A stretch of DNA of 64,000 nucleotides from Betaproteobacteria bacterium (GTDB lineage Bacteria > Pseudomonadota > Gammaproteobacteria > Burkholderiales > Rhodocyclaceae), in contig JADJBM010000009.1 in the NCBI GenBank assembly GCA_016703785.1, positions 186,001-250,000 of the forward strand, written 5' to 3'. The translations under genes were made by a program, and so were the position numbers. Below, one piece after another: positions 1-9,991 of this stretch. The notes under the pieces are model-generated. The model saw nothing but the letters and a program-made list of their open reading frames with translations. It had not been told where the DNA came from and did not search any database. Within the stretch, counting starts at the first letter, position 1. Each line of letters begins with the position of its first letter.

Positions 1-1152
1 AATCACCGTATCGCCAACACGCACGTCCTTGCGCCGTATTTCATCCTCGTTGTGCAAGGTGGCATTGGTCACGGTGACGCCGCCCACAAAGACAGGTCTC
101 AGGCGTGCAACCGGAGTAAGTTTCCCGGTACGGCCTACTTGGACCTCTATCCCGAGCACCTCCGTAAGCTCCTCCTGCGCGGGATACTTGTGCGCCACCG
201 CCCAGCGAGGCTCTCGCGTACTGAAACCGAGACGTTCCTGCAATACCCGCGAATTGACCTTGTACACCACGCCATCTATGTCGAAGGGCAACGCATCGCG
301 CAATGCCAGAATGCGCGCATGAAACGCCACCAGGCCGTCCGCTCCGAGCGTTACGGTGCGGTGCTCACAGACCGGTATGCCGAATTTCTCGAGCGCATCG
401 AGCACGCCGCCGTGGCTGTCAGGCAGCGGCCAGCCGCTGACTTCCCCCAGACCGTAGGCATAAAAAGAGAGGGGGCGCTCGGCGGCAATTTTCGGGTCGA
501 GCTGTCGGATGCTGCCGGCGGCACCGTTGCGCGGATTCACCAGCGCAGGCTTGTTTCGTTCGCGCTGCCGGGCGTTGTAGTGCTCGAAATCGGGCCGGCT
601 CATGAACACCTCTCCGCGTACTTCCAGCAACTCGGGTATCGCCGCGCCGCGCAAACGGAGTGGAATGCGGTGGATCGTGCGCACGTTCTGGGTCACATCC
701 TCGCCGGTCTCGCCATCGCCCCGCGTCGCCGCCCTGGCGAGGATACCCGCCTCGTAGCGCAAGCTGATGGCCAGGCCATCGAACTTCAGCTCGGCTGCGT
801 ATTCCACGGCGGGCGCATCCTCGCCAAGACCGAGGGCGCGGCGCACGCGGGCATCGAAATTAATCGCGCCCGAGGGGCCTGTATCGGTCTCGGTCTTGAT
901 GGACAGCATTGGAACGGCGTGACGCACCGGGGCGAATTCCGGCAAGGGTCTGCCGCCAACGCGCTGTGTCGGAGAATCGGGTATGGACAACTCGGGATGT
1001 TCCGCTTCGAGTGCCTGCAACTCGCGGAAGAGGCGATCGTACTCTGCGTCCGGCACGATCGGCGCATCGAGCACGTAATAAGCGAAGTCGTGCCGCTCGA
1101 TCTCGTCGCGCAGCGCCCCGGCCCGCTCGGCAGCTTCGCGCGACGCCCCCAT
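1..1152 (-). CDS. ligA: NAD-dependent DNA ligase LigA (partial, C-terminus beyond window edge)
   Basis: Seals nicks in duplex DNA during replication and repair, using NAD+. Reading leftward from the ATG at 1152 gives 384 codons without a stop, so roughly the last 290 residues of a typical 670-residue LigA lie outside. The N-terminal Ia domain has the NAD-binding pattern HDFAYYVLDAP and PDAEYDRLF (residues about 21-43). The adenylation motif is AELKFDGLAISLRYE, with the nucleotidyl lysine near residue 123. The ATG is preceded by AGGGAAAC and lies 6 bp after the zipA stop, so it is the last gene of an smc-zipA-ligA operon. Identity is secure; nothing can be said about the BRCT and zinc-finger parts. 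Confidence 0.93.
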   Translation of the reverse strand, partial: MGASREAAERAGALRDEIERHDFAYYVLDAPIVPDAEYDRLFRELQALEAEHPELSIPDSPTQRVGGRPLPEFAPVRHAVPMLSIKTETDTGPSGAINFDARVRRALGLGEDAPAVEYAAELKFDGLAISLRYEAGILARAATRGDGETGEDVTQNVRTIHRIPLRLRGAAIPELLEVRGEVFMSRPDFEHYNARQRERNKPALVNPRNGAAGSIRQLDPKIAAERPLSFYAYGLGEVSGWPLPDSHGGVLDALEKFGIPVCEHRTVTLGADGLVAFHARILALRDALPFDIDGVVYKVNSRVLQERLGFSTREPRWAVAHKYPAQEELTEVLGIEVQVGRTGKLTPVARLRPVFVGGVTVTNATLHNEDEIRRKDVRVGDTVI

Positions 1153-1158
1153 GTTTCC

Positions 1159-2286
1159 CTAGGAAAAGAGGCGCAGTGCCTGCGTCCCACCGGCGACCAG
1201 GCCCTGCTCCGCCATGCGCTGCTCGACCTCAACGATCTTGTCGTGGATGACGTCCAGGGCGCTGCCGGACAGCGGGGTACGATTGTCGTCGACCAACGTG
1301 CCGCCGAGGCTGTCGGAGAACTGCTTGGCCAGCGCGATCATGCGGTCGAAGACGAGCGGGCCGCCGGCGACGCGCGGCACGTCGAGCGTGAAGGTGACGC
1401 CATGGGTGGTCAGCGCTTTCATCTCTTCGGCGGAAAACGGCACCGCCTCCAGGTTGGACAGCATGAACAACGTAGCGCCCGCGTCGTCGTCGGCGTGGAA
1501 CATGCCGTCCTCGCGCAGCGTCATGCCGGCCGCTTCGGTCAGGCCCCGCAGCTTGGTGCCGGCGAAGGGGGCACCGGCGGCAACGAGATTGACGCCGATC
1601 TGGATATCCACGCCGGCACAGAATCGGTCGATCTCGCCGGCACGCTTCAGCACGTCGTTGCGCGACGGCAGATCGGCCACGGCAAGGAATTCGTCGGCGA
1701 GGCGTTGCACCCCATTAAGGAAGATGGTCAGCTCGGCGTCGGCCAGCGGACCCCGGCGATCGGCCAGCTGCAGGGCCACGCGCAGCCGGCGGTAGTCGCC
1801 GACGCCGTTGGCTGTCACCCGTTCCCAGAGCCCGACACCCTCGTTCAGGCCACACCAGCACAGCGGCTTGGTCAGCTTGCCCATGGCCTGATGCTGCGCC
1901 TGCCAGAGATAGGGCCCGCCGATCAGTTCCGCGGACTCGAAGCGGACGACACAATCGATGGCCGGATCGGCCAGTTCATCCGGCGGCTCCACCGCCTCAC
2001 CCAAGTCGCGCGCCTCGGTCAGCGCCTCGCCTGACGCGGCGGTAGCGGTCTCGGCGGCGGCCACCTGTATCTCACCTGCCGGCATCTGCATGCCGGGCTC
2101 GATCCGTTCCTCGCCGGCCTCGGCTGATACAGCTTGCCGGTTGCCGAGCAGCACGTCGGGATGGTTGCCCCGAAAGACGCGTTCGGCAAGCTTGCGATGC
2201 TTGCGTTCCTGCCACTTGTTGTAGGCGAACACCGTCGCCACCAGGACGACGCCCAAGCCGATGAGCGAGAGCTGCAGGTCGCTCAT
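1159..2286 (-). CDS. zipA: Cell division protein ZipA (FtsZ-binding)
   Basis: Inner-membrane protein that tethers FtsZ to the membrane in the divisome. The 375-residue product starts with a single membrane segment (LQLSLIGLGVVLVATVFAY, residues about 4-22), then a basic stretch, a variable Ala/Glu-rich linker and a C-terminal globular ZipA domain from about residue 230. The linker is shorter and less Pro/Gln-rich than in E. coli ZipA, as is common in betaproteobacteria. The start codon overlaps the smc stop by 4 bp (ATGA), indicating translational coupling. The smc-zipA-ligA order is a known arrangement in this group and supports the call. Confidence 0.88.
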   Translation of the reverse strand: MSDLQLSLIGLGVVLVATVFAYNKWQERKHRKLAERVFRGNHPDVLLGNRQAVSAEAGEERIEPGMQMPAGEIQVAAAETATAASGEALTEARDLGEAVEPPDELADPAIDCVVRFESAELIGGPYLWQAQHQAMGKLTKPLCWCGLNEGVGLWERVTANGVGDYRRLRVALQLADRRGPLADAELTIFLNGVQRLADEFLAVADLPSRNDVLKRAGEIDRFCAGVDIQIGVNLVAAGAPFAGTKLRGLTEAAGMTLREDGMFHADDDAGATLFMLSNLEAVPFSAEEMKALTTHGVTFTLDVPRVAGGPLVFDRMIALAKQFSDSLGGTLVDDNRTPLSGSALDVIHDKIVEVEQRMAEQGLVAGGTQALRLFS

Positions 2287-5200
2287 GCCGGCACCGCCTC
2301 GTCACCCATGCGCAGAGCTTCCTCGATGTCCACTTCGACCACACGCGAGACGCCCTGCTCCTGCATGGTGACGCCGACCAGCTGGCGGGCCATCTCCATG
2401 GTGATCTTGTTGTGGGTGATAAAGAGGAATTGCGTCTGCACCGACATGCGCTTGACCATGTCGCAGAAGCGCTCGGTGTTGCTGTCGTCGAGCGGGGCAT
2501 CCACCTCGTCGAGCATGCAGAACGGAGCAGGATTGAGCTGGAACAACGAGAACACCAGGGCGATGGCAGTGAGCGCCTTTTCGCCGCCCGAAAGCAGGTG
2601 GATGCTGCTGTTCTTCTTGCCCGGCGGCTGCGCCATCACCTGAATGCCCGAGTCGAGGAGTTCCTCGCCGGTGAGGATCAGCTTCGCCTCGCCGCCGCCG
2701 AAGAGCTGCGGGAAGAGGATGCCGAACTGGCGGTTCACGTTGTTGTAGGTGTCCTGCAGTTGCTCGCGCGTTTCGCGGTCGATGCGGCGGATGGCATCTT
2801 CCAGCGTGGCGATGGCCTGATTGAGGTCCTCGGACTGGCTGTCGAGGAAACCCTTGCGCTCGCGCGATGTGTTGAGTTCGTCGAGCGCCGCCAGGTTCAC
2901 CGCGCCGAGCGCCTCGATCTCGCTGGACAGGCGCGCGATGTCGCCGGCAAGCAGCGGTTCCCTGACCTCGCGCGTCAGCTCGGGCGCCAGTTCCTCCTCG
3001 TTGGCGTTGGCCTCGGCCAGGCGGGCGGCGAATTGTTCCTCGTTGAGCTGGGCGGCCTGCTCCTTGAGGCGCAGGTCGCTGATCCGGTCGCGCAGGGGAT
3101 TCAGCCCCTGTTCCGTCTTCAGGCGCGCTTCTTCGAGCTGGCGCAGTTCGGCGGCGACGCCTTCGAGCGTGTCGCGATGCGACGCCAGCGCACCCTCGCG
3201 CCCCTGGCGCGCCGCCAGCGCATGCTGCAATAGCTGTTCGGTGGCACCCTCGCTGATGGATTCGACCTCCTGGCGCCGCGCGGCCATCTCGGCCGAAATG
3301 CGCTCGATCTGCTCGCGCGCCACATCGCGCGCGCGACCGATCTCCTCCAGCTTGCCGGAACACTCGCGCTCGGCGAAATGCGATTCCTGCAGTTCGCGGG
3401 CCAGCGCCTGCTCCACGGTGCGCTGTTCCCGCAGCGCCGCGTCGCGCTTGCGGCTCTCCTCGATCGCCGCCTCCAGCCTGCCGCGCAGCTCCTGTGCCGC
3501 CAAAGTCAGCCGCCCCACCTCGCCGTCAGCGATCAATCGACGGTTGCGTTCGGTTTCCTCGGCAGTGGCGACTTCCGCAAGATCAGCGTTGATCTGCGCC
3601 ATTCGGGTCTCATAGCGCTGCACCGCCTCGCCCAGCTTCACTGCCTCGACCTGGGCGGCGTGCGCCAACTGCTGCAGTTCCTGCGCCTCGCGCTGGGCCT
3701 CGGCAAGCTGGCTGCGATGCCCGGCCAGCCCGGATTCGGCCGCCGCCAGCGTTGCCGCCGCAATGCGGGCTTCGTCCTCGAGCACGATGCACTCGCCTTC
3801 CAATTGGCCGATCTCGCGCTGGCGCTCGATGACGCCATGCGTGCGGGCTTCCGGCGCGTATAGGACGAAGCTGTGACGCGAGACGATATGGCCGGCCTGG
3901 CTCACCCACAGGCGCCCGCCCGGCAGGTTGGCACGTCGCGCCGCCAGGCCGCCAAGATCGTTCGCAACATAAATGCTCGAGAGCCATTCCGTGAGCGCCG
4001 GCTCCCAGCGCGGATCGTTGCAGCGCACCTTGTCGCGCAGCGGCGTATCGCCCTCGAGTCCGGCGGTTTCGCCCGCCTCGGCGACATCGCCGGCGAATAC
4101 CAGCGCCAGGGTTGCAGGCGGCGGGTCGGTCATCACGCGCTCGGCAGCCGCCTGATCGACACCGGCCAGCGCGCCCAGACGCTCCCGCAGCACTGCTTCC
4201 AGGGCCGTCTCCCAGCCAGGCTCCACCGTCAGGCTGGACCAGATGGGCTCGGCCGTATCCAGCCCATGGCGCTTCAGCCAGTCGCCCAGCTTGCCTTCCT
4301 GATGGACGCGGCTTTGCAACTGCTTGAGGGCATCGCGGCGGGCTTGCGCCTCGGTCAGGCGCTTCTGCGCACTGGCCTGAGCTTCGGCAGCCTCGCGCCG
4401 CTGAGCCTCGTGCTCGGGCAGGCGCTGTTGCAGTACGGCCACTCGGTTGCGCTGCGTTTCGACCTGGGCGTTCAGTTCTGACTCGCGCACCTGCAGGGCA
4501 GCCAGCGCCGCGGTGTCCGGTTGTGCGATCTGGCCGCGTTCGGTCTCGAAGCGACCGCGCCGCTGCGTCAGGGCCTCCAGGGTCTTGTCGGCGTGGCTCT
4601 TGTGCGCCTCCTCGACGCGCAGGCTCTGTTCGACCTGGGCCAACTCGCGCCGCAGGACTCCGGCGGTTTCTTCCGCGGCCTTGAGCGCGGCCTCGGCTTC
4701 GGGCAGGCGGGCAGCAGCCTCGGCATGGCGCGCCGTGGCGCCCTGCACGCGCTGCACGGCATTCTCCAGCAACTCCTTCCAGCGCGCCTCGTCGCGATCG
4801 AGCGTCTCCGCCTGGCTTCGCCAGTGGCCATCCTCGCTGGTCAGTTGGGCCAGGCGCGACTCGACCTTCTGCCGCAAGTCGCGCAGATGGTTGAGCTCGG
4901 CTTCCAGGCGCGCCACCTCGGCGTTGGCGGCGAACATCTCGCTTTGCGCGGCATGCAGGGCATCGCTGGCGGCATAGTGGGTGCTGCGCGCCGTTTCGAC
5001 GCGGGATTCCAGATCGCGCAGGCTGGCGGTTTCGGCTTCCAGCCGGGTGACGGCCTGCTCGACATTGCGTGCCAGTTTCTCACGCTGGTCGCGCGCCTCG
5101 TTGCGCTTGTAGAGCCAAAGCAGATTCTGCCGGCGCGTCAGCTGGATGTGCAGCTCCTGGTACTGCTTCGCCACTTCGGCCTGACCTTCCAGCTTCTCGA

Positions 5201-5813
5201 TCTGGTGGCCCAGTTCGTTGCGGATGTCCTCGACGCGGTCGATGTTCTCGCGGGCATCGGCGAGGCGGTTCTCGGTCTCGCGCCGGCGCTCCTTGTACTT
5301 GGTCACGCCAGCCGCTTCTTCGAGGAAGAAGCGCAGTTCCTCCGGCTTGGCCTCGATGATGCGCGAAATCATTCCCTGCTCGATGATGGCATAGGCGCGC
5401 GGCCCCAGGCCGGTGCCCATGAACAGGTCGATCACATCCCGCCGGCGAACGTGCAGGTTGTTGATGAAGTAGGACGACTCGCCATCGCGGTCGAGCACGC
5501 GCTTGACCGCGATCTCGGTGTACTGCGACCACTGGCCGCTGGCGCGGCCCTGGGAATTGTCGAAATGCAGCTCGACGCTGGCGCGGCCGACGGGCTTCCG
5601 TTGGCCGGAGCCGTTGAAGATGACGTCCTGCATGGATTCTCCGCGCAGGGCGGTGGCCTTGGACTCGCCCAGCACCCAGCGCACGGCGTCGATCACGTTG
5701 GATTTGCCGCAGCCGTTGGGGCCGACAACCCCCACAAGCTGGCCCGGCGTCAGGACGGAGGTCGGGTCGACAAAGGTCTTGAACCCGGCAAGTTTCAGCT
5801 TGGTTAAACGCAC
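2283..5813 (-). CDS. smc: Chromosome segregation protein SMC
   Basis: Condensin ATPase that, with ScpA and ScpB, organises and segregates the chromosome. The 1176-residue length is typical. The N-terminal half-ATPase has Walker A GPNGCGKSNVIDA (residues about 31-43) and the Q-loop region around YAIIEQGMISRIIEAKPEE. Long coiled coils flank a hinge at about residues 500-650. The C-terminal half has the signature LLSGGEKALTAIALVF and Walker B PFCMLDEVDAPLDD. No frameshift was seen. It is the first gene of the leftward smc-zipA-ligA operon and is divergent from queF across a 112-bp gap. Confidence 0.96.
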   Translation of the reverse strand: MRLTKLKLAGFKTFVDPTSVLTPGQLVGVVGPNGCGKSNVIDAVRWVLGESKATALRGESMQDVIFNGSGQRKPVGRASVELHFDNSQGRASGQWSQYTEIAVKRVLDRDGESSYFINNLHVRRRDVIDLFMGTGLGPRAYAIIEQGMISRIIEAKPEELRFFLEEAAGVTKYKERRRETENRLADARENIDRVEDIRNELGHQIEKLEGQAEVAKQYQELHIQLTRRQNLLWLYKRNEARDQREKLARNVEQAVTRLEAETASLRDLESRVETARSTHYAASDALHAAQSEMFAANAEVARLEAELNHLRDLRQKVESRLAQLTSEDGHWRSQAETLDRDEARWKELLENAVQRVQGATARHAEAAARLPEAEAALKAAEETAGVLRRELAQVEQSLRVEEAHKSHADKTLEALTQRRGRFETERGQIAQPDTAALAALQVRESELNAQVETQRNRVAVLQQRLPEHEAQRREAAEAQASAQKRLTEAQARRDALKQLQSRVHQEGKLGDWLKRHGLDTAEPIWSSLTVEPGWETALEAVLRERLGALAGVDQAAAERVMTDPPPATLALVFAGDVAEAGETAGLEGDTPLRDKVRCNDPRWEPALTEWLSSIYVANDLGGLAARRANLPGGRLWVSQAGHIVSRHSFVLYAPEARTHGVIERQREIGQLEGECIVLEDEARIAAATLAAAESGLAGHRSQLAEAQREAQELQQLAHAAQVEAVKLGEAVQRYETRMAQINADLAEVATAEETERNRRLIADGEVGRLTLAAQELRGRLEAAIEESRKRDAALREQRTVEQALARELQESHFAERECSGKLEEIGRARDVAREQIERISAEMAARRQEVESISEGATEQLLQHALAARQGREGALASHRDTLEGVAAELRQLEEARLKTEQGLNPLRDRISDLRLKEQAAQLNEEQFAARLAEANANEEELAPELTREVREPLLAGDIARLSSEIEALGAVNLAALDELNTSRERKGFLDSQSEDLNQAIATLEDAIRRIDRETREQLQDTYNNVNRQFGILFPQLFGGGEAKLILTGEELLDSGIQVMAQPPGKKNSSIHLLSGGEKALTAIALVFSLFQLNPAPFCMLDEVDAPLDDSNTERFCDMVKRMSVQTQFLFITHNKITMEMARQLVGVTMQEQGVSRVVEVDIEEALRMGDEAVPA

Positions 5814-5925
5814 GTATTCAGAAGGCTCTGTTTTTTATGGGAAACGGCGCGCAATCGGGTGCCGCGCCGCAGGGGTTTGGGTGCTTATAATACCACCTTC
5901 GCCATTCACTTCGAATCCGCACGGC

Positions 5926-6342
5926 ATGCCTGCAAAACCCAGTAAAACTCTCGAGACTTTCCCAAACCCCGAAGCATCGCGGGACTACCTGATTCACATG
6001 GAAATTCCGGAGTTCACCTGCCTCTGCCCGAAGACCGGGCAGCCCGACTTCGCCACTTTGGTGCTCGACTACATCCCGGATCGGACCTGTGTCGAGTTGA
6101 AGAGCCTGAAGCTGTATGTCTGGTCGTTCCGCAATGAAGGGGCCTTCCACGAAGCCGTCGCCAACCGCATCCTCGACGATCTGGCCCGTGCGACCCGACC
6201 GCGCTTCATGCGCCTGACGGCAAAATTCTTCGTGCGCGGGGGAATCTTCACCACGGTCGTGGCGGAACACCGCAAGAAAGGCTGGAAACCCCAGCCCAGG
6301 ATTGATCTCGACGCCTTCCCGTCCCAGTCGAATACGCGCTAG
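5926..6342 (+). CDS. queF: NADPH-dependent 7-cyano-7-deazaguanine reductase QueF (type I)
   Basis: Reduces preQ0 to preQ1 with NADPH in the queuosine tRNA-modification pathway. The 138-residue product is the size of the short, unimodular QueF type. It shows the catalytic region EFTCLCPKTGQPDF, where the second cysteine is the thioimide nucleophile, and the QueF NADPH motif ELKSLKLYVWSFRNEGAFHE. The reading frame is open further upstream, but homology begins at this ATG, so the upstream codons are treated as non-coding. It stands alone, divergent from smc; no other queuosine genes are in the window. Confidence 0.94.
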   Translation: MPAKPSKTLETFPNPEASRDYLIHMEIPEFTCLCPKTGQPDFATLVLDYIPDRTCVELKSLKLYVWSFRNEGAFHEAVANRILDDLARATRPRFMRLTAKFFVRGGIFTTVVAEHRKKGWKPQPRIDLDAFPSQSNTR

Positions 6343-6432
6343 CGCCAGACTTCCGCGAGCCGGCGCAAGCCAACCCGATGGTGCGTGGCGAACGAGCGTC
6401 ACCCCCTCCCGGGAAAGGAAGGGGGATGGCCG

Positions 6433-7248
6433 TCAGTCCGGCAACAACTCGCGCACCTTGTCCAGGCGCGCAAAATGACAGCCGGACGAATCGATTTTCA
6501 GCCAGCCTTCTTTCTTCCATCCGCTCAGGATGCGCGCCACGGTTTCCAGACGAACGCCGACGATCTCACTGATCTGCTCCAGCGTCAGGGTTATCGGCAG
6601 GCGTGCCTTGTTGCCTTTCTTTTCGACACCGTAGCGCTCGATCAGCAGTGTCATCAGCACCGCCAGGCGCTGCGGCACGGTGCCGGCACTGACGATTTCG
6701 ATCTTGTGGATGAAGGCATCCGCAAACCGGCCGATTTCAACGCGCAGCAGGCCAGCCAGGCGCGGATACTTCTCGGCGAATTTCAGCATCGCTTCCGTTT
6801 CGATGAAAATTCCCATCATGCCGTCGTTCATCGCCACCGCATCCGTCGGATAGATCATGCCGGCCCATATGGCGTAGATGCCCATCGAGTCTCCCGGGCC
6901 ATAGAGGCCGTAGGTACGGCTGACGCCTTCACGGTTGCGGCGACACGCCTTGATGAAGCCTTGCTCGATGAATACGACGCGGCTGACCGGCTCTCCATGA
7001 CGCCAAACGTAGTCGCCGGCACGAAAGGCCTGCGTCCTGGCGGCGGAAACGAGCTCTGAGAGCACGCGTACAGGAAGATTGGCGAAGAGGGGGAAACGCT
7101 GCATGCGCTTCGTCATTTCATCCTTGCCGGGCTGGCCGGACGGCAAGGGGGCGTGCCGTTTGATGCGACGAAAAACACGACGCGGCAGATCGACGGCAAA
7201 ATCCTTGCCATTGCCTGCTTTCTGATTCTGAGTTTGCCGCTGACTCAT
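6433..7248 (-). CDS. CRP/FNR-family transcriptional regulator
   Basis: DNA-binding regulator of 271 residues. A short variable N-terminus is followed by a cyclic-nucleotide-binding-like beta barrel from about residue 50 (FPLFANLPVRVLSELVSAAR...) and a C-terminal winged helix with LTLEQISEIVGVRLETVARILSGW. The recognition helix reads ETVAR, close to the E-x-x-S-R of FNR, which reads TTGA half sites. The N-terminal cysteine cluster of FNR is missing, so it is not an Fe-S oxygen sensor of FNR type; a Dnr/NnrR-like or CRP-like ligand is possible. The ATG was chosen because GGAGGAG lies 8 bp upstream; the TTG one codon earlier is less likely. A matching box lies in its own upstream region. Confidence 0.85.
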   Translation of the reverse strand: MSQRQTQNQKAGNGKDFAVDLPRRVFRRIKRHAPLPSGQPGKDEMTKRMQRFPLFANLPVRVLSELVSAARTQAFRAGDYVWRHGEPVSRVVFIEQGFIKACRRNREGVSRTYGLYGPGDSMGIYAIWAGMIYPTDAVAMNDGMMGIFIETEAMLKFAEKYPRLAGLLRVEIGRFADAFIHKIEIVSAGTVPQRLAVLMTLLIERYGVEKKGNKARLPITLTLEQISEIVGVRLETVARILSGWKKEGWLKIDSSGCHFARLDKVRELLPD

Positions 7249-7316
7249 CAACTACGCTCCTCCAGCATGGGCCATCGAAGCCCGTTTGTTTTGTTTTAAG
7301 TTTGATTAATTCATTG

Positions 7317-7330
7317 TTGACAATCGTCAA
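7317..7330. promoter_or_regulatory. FNR/CRP-type box TTGA-N6-TCAA
   Basis: TTGACAATCGTCAA, a perfect inverted repeat matching the TTGA-N6-TCAA consensus of FNR/Anr/Dnr regulators. It sits in the 157-bp gap between the divergent CRP/FNR-type regulator (start 7248) and mutS (start 7406). An extended palindrome GTTGACAATCGTCAAC surrounds it. Autoregulation is the simplest inference. Confidence 0.6.
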
Positions 7331-7405
7331 CTTGCTCTAGCTTAGCACCAACCAGGTCAAGGGAAGCGCCCTGAATGGCTTAATCGGATAAGATAACCGG
7401 CCACA

Positions 7406-9991
7406 ATGAATACCCCCGCCGATTTCCATCAGCACACCCCGATGATGCAGCAGTACCTGCGCTTGAAGGCGCAGTACCCGGAATTGCTGCTGTTTTACCG
7501 CATGGGGGATTTCTACGAGCTGTTCTACGAGGACGCCGAAAAAGCCGCACGCCTGCTCGACATCACGCTGACCACACGCGGCCAGTCGGCCGGCCAGCCG
7601 GTTCGCATGGCCGGGGTGCCCTTCCATGCCGTCGAGCAGTACCTAGCCCGACTCGTGAAACTGGGCGAATCGGTAGTGATCTGCGAGCAGGTCGGCGATC
7701 CAGCCACCTCGAAGGGCCCGGTCGAGCGCGCCGTGTCACGCATCGTCACTCCGGGCACGCTCACTGATTCGGCGCTGCTCGACGACAAGTCCGACAGCCT
7801 GCTGCTGGCGATCTCGCCGGAGAGGAACCTCGTCGGCCTGGCCTGGCTGAATCTCGCCAATGGCGATTTCCGTCTGCTGGAAATCGGCCCAGGCGCGCTG
7901 GCCGCCCAGCTCGAACGCCTGCGTCCGGCGGAAATTCTCGTGCCGGACGGCACGCCGCCGGACTTTTCCGGAAAACGCCACCGCCTCCATCAGGCGCCTG
8001 CCCGACTGGCATTTCGACCGCGACGCCGCCTCGCGCGGACTGACTTTGCACTTCGGCACGCGCGACCTCGCCGCGTTCCTGCCTGAATCGGGCATGGAGG
8101 CGCCGAGTGCCGCGCTGGCTGCCGCCGGCGCCCTCTATCAGTATGCGAAGACCACGCAGAACCAGGCGCTGGCCCATATCACCACGCTCACCCTCGAGCG
8201 CGAGAGCGCCTGGCTGCGCATGGATGCCGCCACGCGGCGCAACCTGGAACTGACGGAGACGCTCCGCGGCGAACCGACGCCGACCTTGCTCTCCCTGCTC
8301 GACGACTGCCGCACCTCGATGGGATCGCGCTGGCTGCGCCACTGCCTGCACCATCCACTGGCCGACCACGCTGCTGCAGCGGCTCGCCATGATGCCGTAG
8401 CGGAACTCGCCGGCGACGCCGGCAAAGGCCCCTTCGAGGCCATCCGAACGGCGCTGCGCGGCATGGCCGACGTCGAGCGAATCACGGCACGCATCGCCCT
8501 GAAGAGCGCGCGGCCGCGCGATCTCTCCGCCCTGCGCGACAGCCTCGCCGGCCTGGAAACGCTGCGGTGCCCGCTGGCGCAGGCGGCAACAGCGAGGGCC
8601 TGTGCGCCCTCCGCACCGATCTCGCCACGCCGACCGACTGTCTCGACCTGCTCAACCGCGCCATCGCCCCGGAGCCTGCTGCGGTGCTGCGCGACGGCGG
8701 CGTCATCCATGACGGCTACGACGCCGAGCTCGACGAACTGCGCACCATCCAGCAGAACTGTGGCGCCTACCTGCTCGACCTGGAGGCGCGCGAGCGAACG
8801 CGCAGCGGCATCGCCAACCTGCGCGTCGAGTACAACCGGGTGCATGGTTTCTACATCGAGGTCACGCATGCCAACGCCGGCAAGGTGCCGGACGACTACC
8901 GCCGCCGCCAGACGCTGAAGAATGCCGAGCGCTACATCACGCCCGAGCTGAAGGCCTTCGAGGACAAGGCGCTCTCCGCTCAGGAGCGGGCGCTTTCGCG
9001 CGAGAAGCTGCTTTACGAGGAATTGCTGACGCGGCTCGGCGAAGACATCCCGGCCCTGCAGCGCATCGCCCGCGCCGTGGCGCTGGCGGACGGCCTTGCC
9101 GCCTTCGCCGCCATCTCGGTGCGCGCCAACTGGTGCCGCCCGCAGTTCGACGACAGTTTCATGCTGGAGATCGAGGCCGGCCGCCACCCGGTCGTGGAAG
9201 GCCAGGTCGACAGCTTCATCGCCAACGACTGCCGCTTCAACCCGACGCGGCGCATGCTGCTCGTCACCGGCCCCAACATGGGCGGCAAGTCGACCTACAT
9301 GCGCCAGGTGGCGCTGATCGTGCTGCTCGCCCACTGCGGCGCCTTCGTGCCTGCCCGCGCCGCCCGCATCGGACCGGTGGACGCCATCTACACGCGCATT
9401 GGCGCCTCCGACGACCTCGCCTCGGGCCGCTCCACCTTCATGGTCGAGATGACCGAGGCCGCGGCGATCCTGCACGGCGCGTCGGAAAACAGCCTGGTGC
9501 TGATGGACGAGGTCGGCCGCGGCACGTCGACCTTCGACGGCATGGCCCTGGCCTTCGCCATCGCACGCCACCTGCTGGAGAAGAATCGCGGCTACGTCTT
9601 GTTCTCGACGCATTACTTCGAGCTGACGAGGCTCGCCGAGGATTACGCCGAGTGCGCCAATGTGCATCTGGATGCCGTCGAGCACGGCCACAGCATCGTC
9701 TTCCTGCACGCAGTCGAGGACGGCCCCGCCAGCCAGAGCTACGGCATCCAGGTTGCGGCATTGGCCGGCATCCCCGGCAGCGTCATCCGCGATGCCAAGC
9801 GTCGGCTGCGTCGCCTGGAAAACCGCGAAATCACTGACGGCCCACAAGCCGACCTCTTCACCGCCGCGCCTGAACCCGTCGAAGCGGAGCCGCACCCCGC
9901 GCTCGACGCGCTGCGCGCGCTCGACCCGGACGGGCTCAGCCCGCGCGAAGCGCTTGAAAAGCTCTATGAACTGAAACGCATTGCCGAATAG
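7406..9991 (+). pseudogene. mutS: DNA mismatch repair protein MutS, interrupted by two compensating frameshifts
   Basis: MutS recognises mismatches and small loops and starts mismatch repair with MutL. Total coding length (about 862 codons) is normal. Domain I has the mismatch-reading motif FYRMGDFYELFYEDA. Near 7965-8000 the frame shifts by +1 (PDFSGK, then RLPDWHFDRDAASRGL in the next frame). Near 8565-8600 it shifts back by -1 (DSLAGLETL, then SEGLCALRTDLATPTD). The C-terminal half is intact: Walker A VTGPNMGGKSTYMRQ, signature DDLASGRSTFMVEMTE and Walker B LVLMDEVGRGTSTFDG. Read literally, translation stops at 8086 after 226 residues. Both shifts could be sequencing errors, since all three segments are well preserved. 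Confidence 0.85.

Noticed and set aside
52..2034. 660-codon open frame on the plus strand
   Set aside because: It is antisense to ligA and zipA, whose minus-strand products carry clear family motifs; the plus product has no recognisable domain and arises from GC-rich codon bias.
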